From: JBKBXU01 sp046313675
GTDB taxonomy: Bacteria; Bacteroidota; Bacteroidia; Cytophagales; Cytophagaceae
DNA length: 18,176 nucleotides
Assembly: GCA_046313675.1 (NCBI GenBank)
Contig: JBKBXU010000050.1
Coordinates: 1 to 18,176 of the forward strand
Direction: 5' to 3'
Each line of letters starts with the position of its first letter. Position 1 is the stretch's first letter. The translations under genes and the position numbers were made by a program. Shown piece by piece: positions 15,524 through 18,176 of the stretch. Under the pieces are notes generated by a model that worked only from the letters and a program-made list of their open reading frames with translations, was not told the DNA's origin and did no database searches.

Positions 15524-16024
15524 CTATTCTTCCGAAAGAAAGGGCGTGTGTCTGATGAACTGTAAATGATGTCCTTCCACCTCAAATGTATTAGGTAAGC
15601 CCTCTGATAAATAGACTCTCCGTTTAAATATTTTATTGTTTTCCCTTGGGATATCAAACACTAGAAACTTGTGGTTCATTACTTTTTTGGAGTAGTTTAG
15701 GTTCATCTCATAAAACCCAAGAAATTCATCAGGGCCAAATACTAAAAGTTTCCCGGATTTTGCACCATTTTTCAGGTATATTTCGGAAAGGACCAATCGG
15801 AAGATGACGACAGAGTCAGGACTAATTATATGACCCAAATAGGTTCTGCTTTGAAATTTTACATTGGAGAGATCATTTTCTAATAAATCAGGCGCATTTA
15901 ATTTTACCTTGTCAATAAGAAAGTCCAGAACAGAATCTTTTTCTACCAGGGTTTTTTGAGCATATAAACAGGATGACAGGCTAAAAAATATTTGTAAATG
16001 TATAATTAATATAAATTTCTTCAT
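15524..16024 (-). CDS. Hypothetical exported protein or lipoprotein
   Basis: A 166-residue protein of unknown family. The N-terminus MKKFILIIHLQIFFSLSSC is an export signal. Its end fits two readings: a lipobox LSSC (Cys19), giving an outer-membrane lipoprotein, or signal peptidase I cleavage after LYA|QK. The mature part has about 145 residues with mixed strands and helices, including VVIFRLVLSEIYLKNG and LLVFGPDEFLGFYEMNL, and no recognisable catalytic motif. ATG 16024 is the clear start. Its stop is separated from the xerD stop by one base, so the two transcripts run into each other. I see no obvious promoter in the upstream gap. Confidence 0.7.
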   Translation of the reverse strand: MKKFILIIHLQIFFSLSSCLYAQKTLVEKDSVLDFLIDKVKLNAPDLLENDLSNVKFQSRTYLGHIISPDSVVIFRLVLSEIYLKNGAKSGKLLVFGPDEFLGFYEMNLNYSKKVMNHKFLVFDIPRENNKIFKRRVYLSEGLPNTFEVEGHHLQFIRHTPFLSEE

Positions 16025-16180
16025 ATAAATGCCTTTCCTCCCAATACGACGTTTTATATAGCCAGGTTTTTATATTTTTTCAGGATTATTGAAATTGATT
16101 TATGATTCAGGGGTTTATAGGTGAAAATATATTTGAATTCCGGAACTGAGTAAATAGTTTTTAAATTTGCCAAGTAAACT

Positions 16181-16188
16181 TATATTTG
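16181..16188 (+). promoter_or_regulatory. Candidate -7 promoter element for pyrD
   Basis: TATATTTG is a full match to the Bacteroidota -7 consensus TAnnTTTG. Transcription would start near 16194, leaving about 16 nt before the TTG start of pyrD at 16210. A second identical TATATTTG lies upstream at 16128-16135 and could be an alternative start. Neither has a convincing TTTG about 20 nt upstream. The rest of the 16025-16209 gap is AT-rich and holds nothing more that I can support. Confidence 0.4.
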
Positions 16189-16209
16189 TATACTTAAACT
16201 ACTGCTATT

Positions 16210-17235
16210 TTGTATAAATTTCTTCTAAAACCTTTACTGTTTTGTCTAAGCCCTGAGAGGGCTCATCATATAACTTTTTCAATATTAGGTTTTGCTTTTA
16301 AGCTTCCGTTTATCAAATCCATTGTTAAAGCAAATTATAGTGTTACATCACCCTCTCTTGAAAAGACGGTTTTTGGGTTAACGTTTAAAAATCCTGTAGG
16401 ACTTGCTGCCGGTTTTGATAAAGATGCAAAGCACATTGATGCTCTGGAAGCTTTTGGTTTTGGGTTTATAGAAATAGGAACCCTTACACCCAAAGGGCAG
16501 CCAGGTAATGATAAGCCAAGGTTATTTAGAATACCAGAAGATGAAGCCTTAATAAATCGCATGGGATTTAACAATGGCGGTGTTTATGAAGCGGCTGAGA
16601 GGCTTAAAAATAGAAACTCCAATATTATTGTTGGAGGAAATATAGGAAAGAATAAGCTTACACCTAACGAAGAGGCAGCTTCCGATTATGAAAAATGCTT
16701 TGATGTTCTTTATCCGTACGTTGACTACTTTGTTGCCAATGTAAGCTCTCCAAATACCCCTGGATTGAGGGAACTTCAAGATAAGGAACCGCTTAAAAAG
16801 CTTTTAAAAGCCATTATTGACAGAAATTTACTCAAAGATGTACCTAAGCCCATTCTTCTGAAAATAGCGCCGGATCTGACCAATGAGCAGCTTGATGATA
16901 TTATTGCCATAGCGACTGAATTAAACCTTTCAGGATTAATTGCCACTAATACGACCATTGACAGAGGTAATCTGTGTGTGGAAAAATCAACTCTGGAGCA
17001 AATAGGGATGGGAGGCTTAAGCGGCAAGCCACTTACCAATCGGTCAACAGAAGTCATTAAATACCTTACAAGCCGAACCAGGATACCTGTAATTGGTGTT
17101 GGAGGGATTCATTCTCCTGAAGATGCCATTGAAAAGTTGGAAGCAGGTGCTGTTTTAGTGCAGATTTACACAGGATTTATTTATGAAGGGCCTGCATTGG
17201 TAAAAAATATTAATAAAGCATTAATGTCTTCTTAA
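16210..17235 (+). CDS. pyrD: Dihydroorotate dehydrogenase, class 2 (quinone-dependent)
   Basis: Oxidises dihydroorotate to orotate in de novo UMP synthesis, passing electrons from FMN to membrane quinone. At 341 residues with an N-terminal extension (about 1-40, containing LSPERAHHITF), it is the membrane-associated class 2 form. The motifs are in order: NPVGLAAGFDKDAKHIDAL, FIEIGTLTPKGQPGNDKPR, NRMGFNNGG, NVSSPNTPGLREL with catalytic Ser180, LLKIAPDL, ATNTTIDR, GGLSGKPLT, and the phosphate-binding GVGGIHSPEDA. The start is TTG at 16210: an in-frame TAA lies at 16195-16197, and the first in-frame ATG is deep in the core (about residue 117). It is followed after 31 nt by ftsK on the same strand. 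Confidence 0.96.
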   Translation: MYKFLLKPLLFCLSPERAHHITFSILGFAFKLPFIKSIVKANYSVTSPSLEKTVFGLTFKNPVGLAAGFDKDAKHIDALEAFGFGFIEIGTLTPKGQPGNDKPRLFRIPEDEALINRMGFNNGGVYEAAERLKNRNSNIIVGGNIGKNKLTPNEEAASDYEKCFDVLYPYVDYFVANVSSPNTPGLRELQDKEPLKKLLKAIIDRNLLKDVPKPILLKIAPDLTNEQLDDIIAIATELNLSGLIATNTTIDRGNLCVEKSTLEQIGMGGLSGKPLTNRSTEVIKYLTSRTRIPVIGVGGIHSPEDAIEKLEAGAVLVQIYTGFIYEGPALVKNINKALMSS

Positions 17236-17266
17236 TTTATTAAATTAGTGTTTTCATAGGAAGGTA

Positions 17267-18176
17267 ATGGCAGAAAATACATATAAACAACCCGTAAAGA
17301 ACAAAATTCAGGATAAAGGCAAGGAAAAAAAAGGGCCAAAGCGCTCTCTTAAATTTTCCCTACCTGTTTTTTTTAAGGATAAAAGGCTTCATCTTGCCGT
17401 AGCTTTTTTTCTTATTGTTTCAGCGTTTTTCCTGCTTCTGGCCTTTACCTCTTTTATGTTTTCCGGTAAAAATGATCAAAGTATAGTTGAGGCATTGTAT
17501 AATACTGAAATGCGTCAGGCGGGTGCTGAAATTCAAAACTGGTTAGGGATAAGTGGTGCTTACCTTTCATATTACTTTATTTATAAATGGTTTGGGATTG
17601 CTTCTTTTGCTTTTTTACCAATCCTTTTTCTGTTAGGCCTTACGATTCTAGTCAAAAATGCAAACTTTCCTCTTTATAAAATATTCACGGTTTGTCTGTT
17701 TTTTGTTCTGTGGACAAGTCCCTCTTTAGGGTATGTCGTACTCACCGCAGACACAGAGTTTGATCTTAGTATGTTGAGCGGAGGTATAGGCTATGAAACC
17801 GCCGTTTGGTTGAATGACCTTATAGGCGTGGGAACTCCTTTGCTCTTGTTATTTATTTTACTGGTTTTTAATATTTACTATTTTAACATAACCTCTTTAT
17901 TCAGAAAGAATGAAGAGAATGTACTTGCCGATGAGGGTGTAGTGCCTGTGCCGGGAACAGAAACCGATGATGTCTTGGACGAACTCTTACGTCAGGAAGC
18001 TGAAGATTATACCATTGAAGATGAGCTGGATGAGGATCAAGAAGGGGAGGAAGATGATGATGAGGAGTGGATTCTGAAAAATATGGGTGAGCAGAAGGAC
18101 GATATGAGTCGGCCGATAGCTGCCCCTGAAAAAGAACCTTCTGCCACGGAAAAGAAAAGTGGCCTGGAGCTTGAAC
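17267..18176 (+). CDS. ftsK: DNA translocase FtsK, N-terminal part (cut by window end)
   Basis: Septum-anchored DNA pump that segregates the terminus and activates Xer recombination. Only the first 303 codons are present; the frame is open to the window end, so the ATPase (Walker) and gamma domains lie beyond. From ATG 17267 the protein has a basic cytoplasmic start (about 1-40, including KKGPKRSLKFSLP). Four transmembrane helices follow at about 42-65, 108-130, 136-158 and 188-208. A strongly acidic linker runs from about 215, including EDELDEDQEGEEDDDEE. This is the FtsK 4TM domain plus linker. AGGA at 17258-17261, 5 nt before the ATG, is a Shine-Dalgarno-like sequence, unusual for this phylum. 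The position 3' of pyrD and near xerD agrees. The assignment rests on architecture, since the motor domain is not visible. Confidence 0.88.
   Translation, partial: MAENTYKQPVKNKIQDKGKEKKGPKRSLKFSLPVFFKDKRLHLAVAFFLIVSAFFLLLAFTSFMFSGKNDQSIVEALYNTEMRQAGAEIQNWLGISGAYLSYYFIYKWFGIASFAFLPILFLLGLTILVKNANFPLYKIFTVCLFFVLWTSPSLGYVVLTADTEFDLSMLSGGIGYETAVWLNDLIGVGTPLLLLFILLVFNIYYFNITSLFRKNEENVLADEGVVPVPGTETDDVLDELLRQEAEDYTIEDELDEDQEGEEDDDEEWILKNMGEQKDDMSRPIAAPEKEPSATEKKSGLELE

Noticed and set aside
1..18176. CRISPR array, tRNA/rRNA genes, insertion sequences, or a new defence island
   Set aside because: I read the gaps for spaced direct repeats, cloverleaf-like segments and transposase motifs and saw none; all gaps are short and the genes are mostly recognisable core functions.

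Overview
The window is about 18 kb of chromosome from a member of the Bacteroidota, most likely a gliding or environmental lineage such as the Cytophagia. The evidence is a type IX secretion (T9SS) C-terminal sorting domain of the gliding-motility type, an S46 dipeptidyl-peptidase, a two-component-regulator-propeller histidine kinase with a Y_Y_Y domain, low G+C, few Shine-Dalgarno sites, several TTG/GTG starts and TAnnTTTG-type promoter elements. It looks like core chromosome. I see no prophage, insertion sequence, CRISPR array, tRNA or rRNA, and no stretch over 300 bases lacks a gene.

Layout. Positions 1-896 hold the 3' part of a cell-wall M23 endopeptidase gene. Positions 1051-5316 form a tightly packed plus-strand cluster: a small MerR-type regulator, a secreted L-type-lectin/Ig-like/T9SS protein, dprA, and a membrane-anchored J-domain/TPR protein. 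The gaps are 0 nt, -17 nt and -1 nt. A secreted S46 peptidase follows (5383-7551) and ends at a long symmetrical terminator shared with a convergent PagL-like outer-membrane protein gene (7623-8723, minus). A divergent integral-membrane protein gene (8816-9388) is followed at once by a short broken start of a short-chain dehydrogenase gene (9390 to about 9441). A small minus-strand membrane protein comes next (9464-9847).

Positions 9933-13088 encode a large propeller sensor kinase with no receiver or DNA-binding domain and no response regulator beside it. The minus-strand pair aroQ and a class V aminotransferase overlap by 4 nt (14591 down to 13102). Divergent from aroQ lies xerD (14623-15522), which converges on a small secreted or lipoprotein gene (15524-16024). 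pyrD (16210-17235) and the start of ftsK (17267 onward, cut by the window end) close the window.

Functional links. XerD and FtsK are partners in chromosome dimer resolution and lie about 1.7 kb apart. AroQ and PyrD are biosynthetic (shikimate and pyrimidine pathways). DprA handles incoming single-stranded DNA and is co-transcribed, by layout, with a surface lectin-like protein and a membrane J-protein. I found no clear new defence or mobile system. The features most worth a second look are the truncated dehydrogenase scar, the PagL-like protein with Asn at the usual catalytic Glu position, the same-frame stop/start junction between the MerR gene and the secreted lectin gene, and the orphan propeller kinase.
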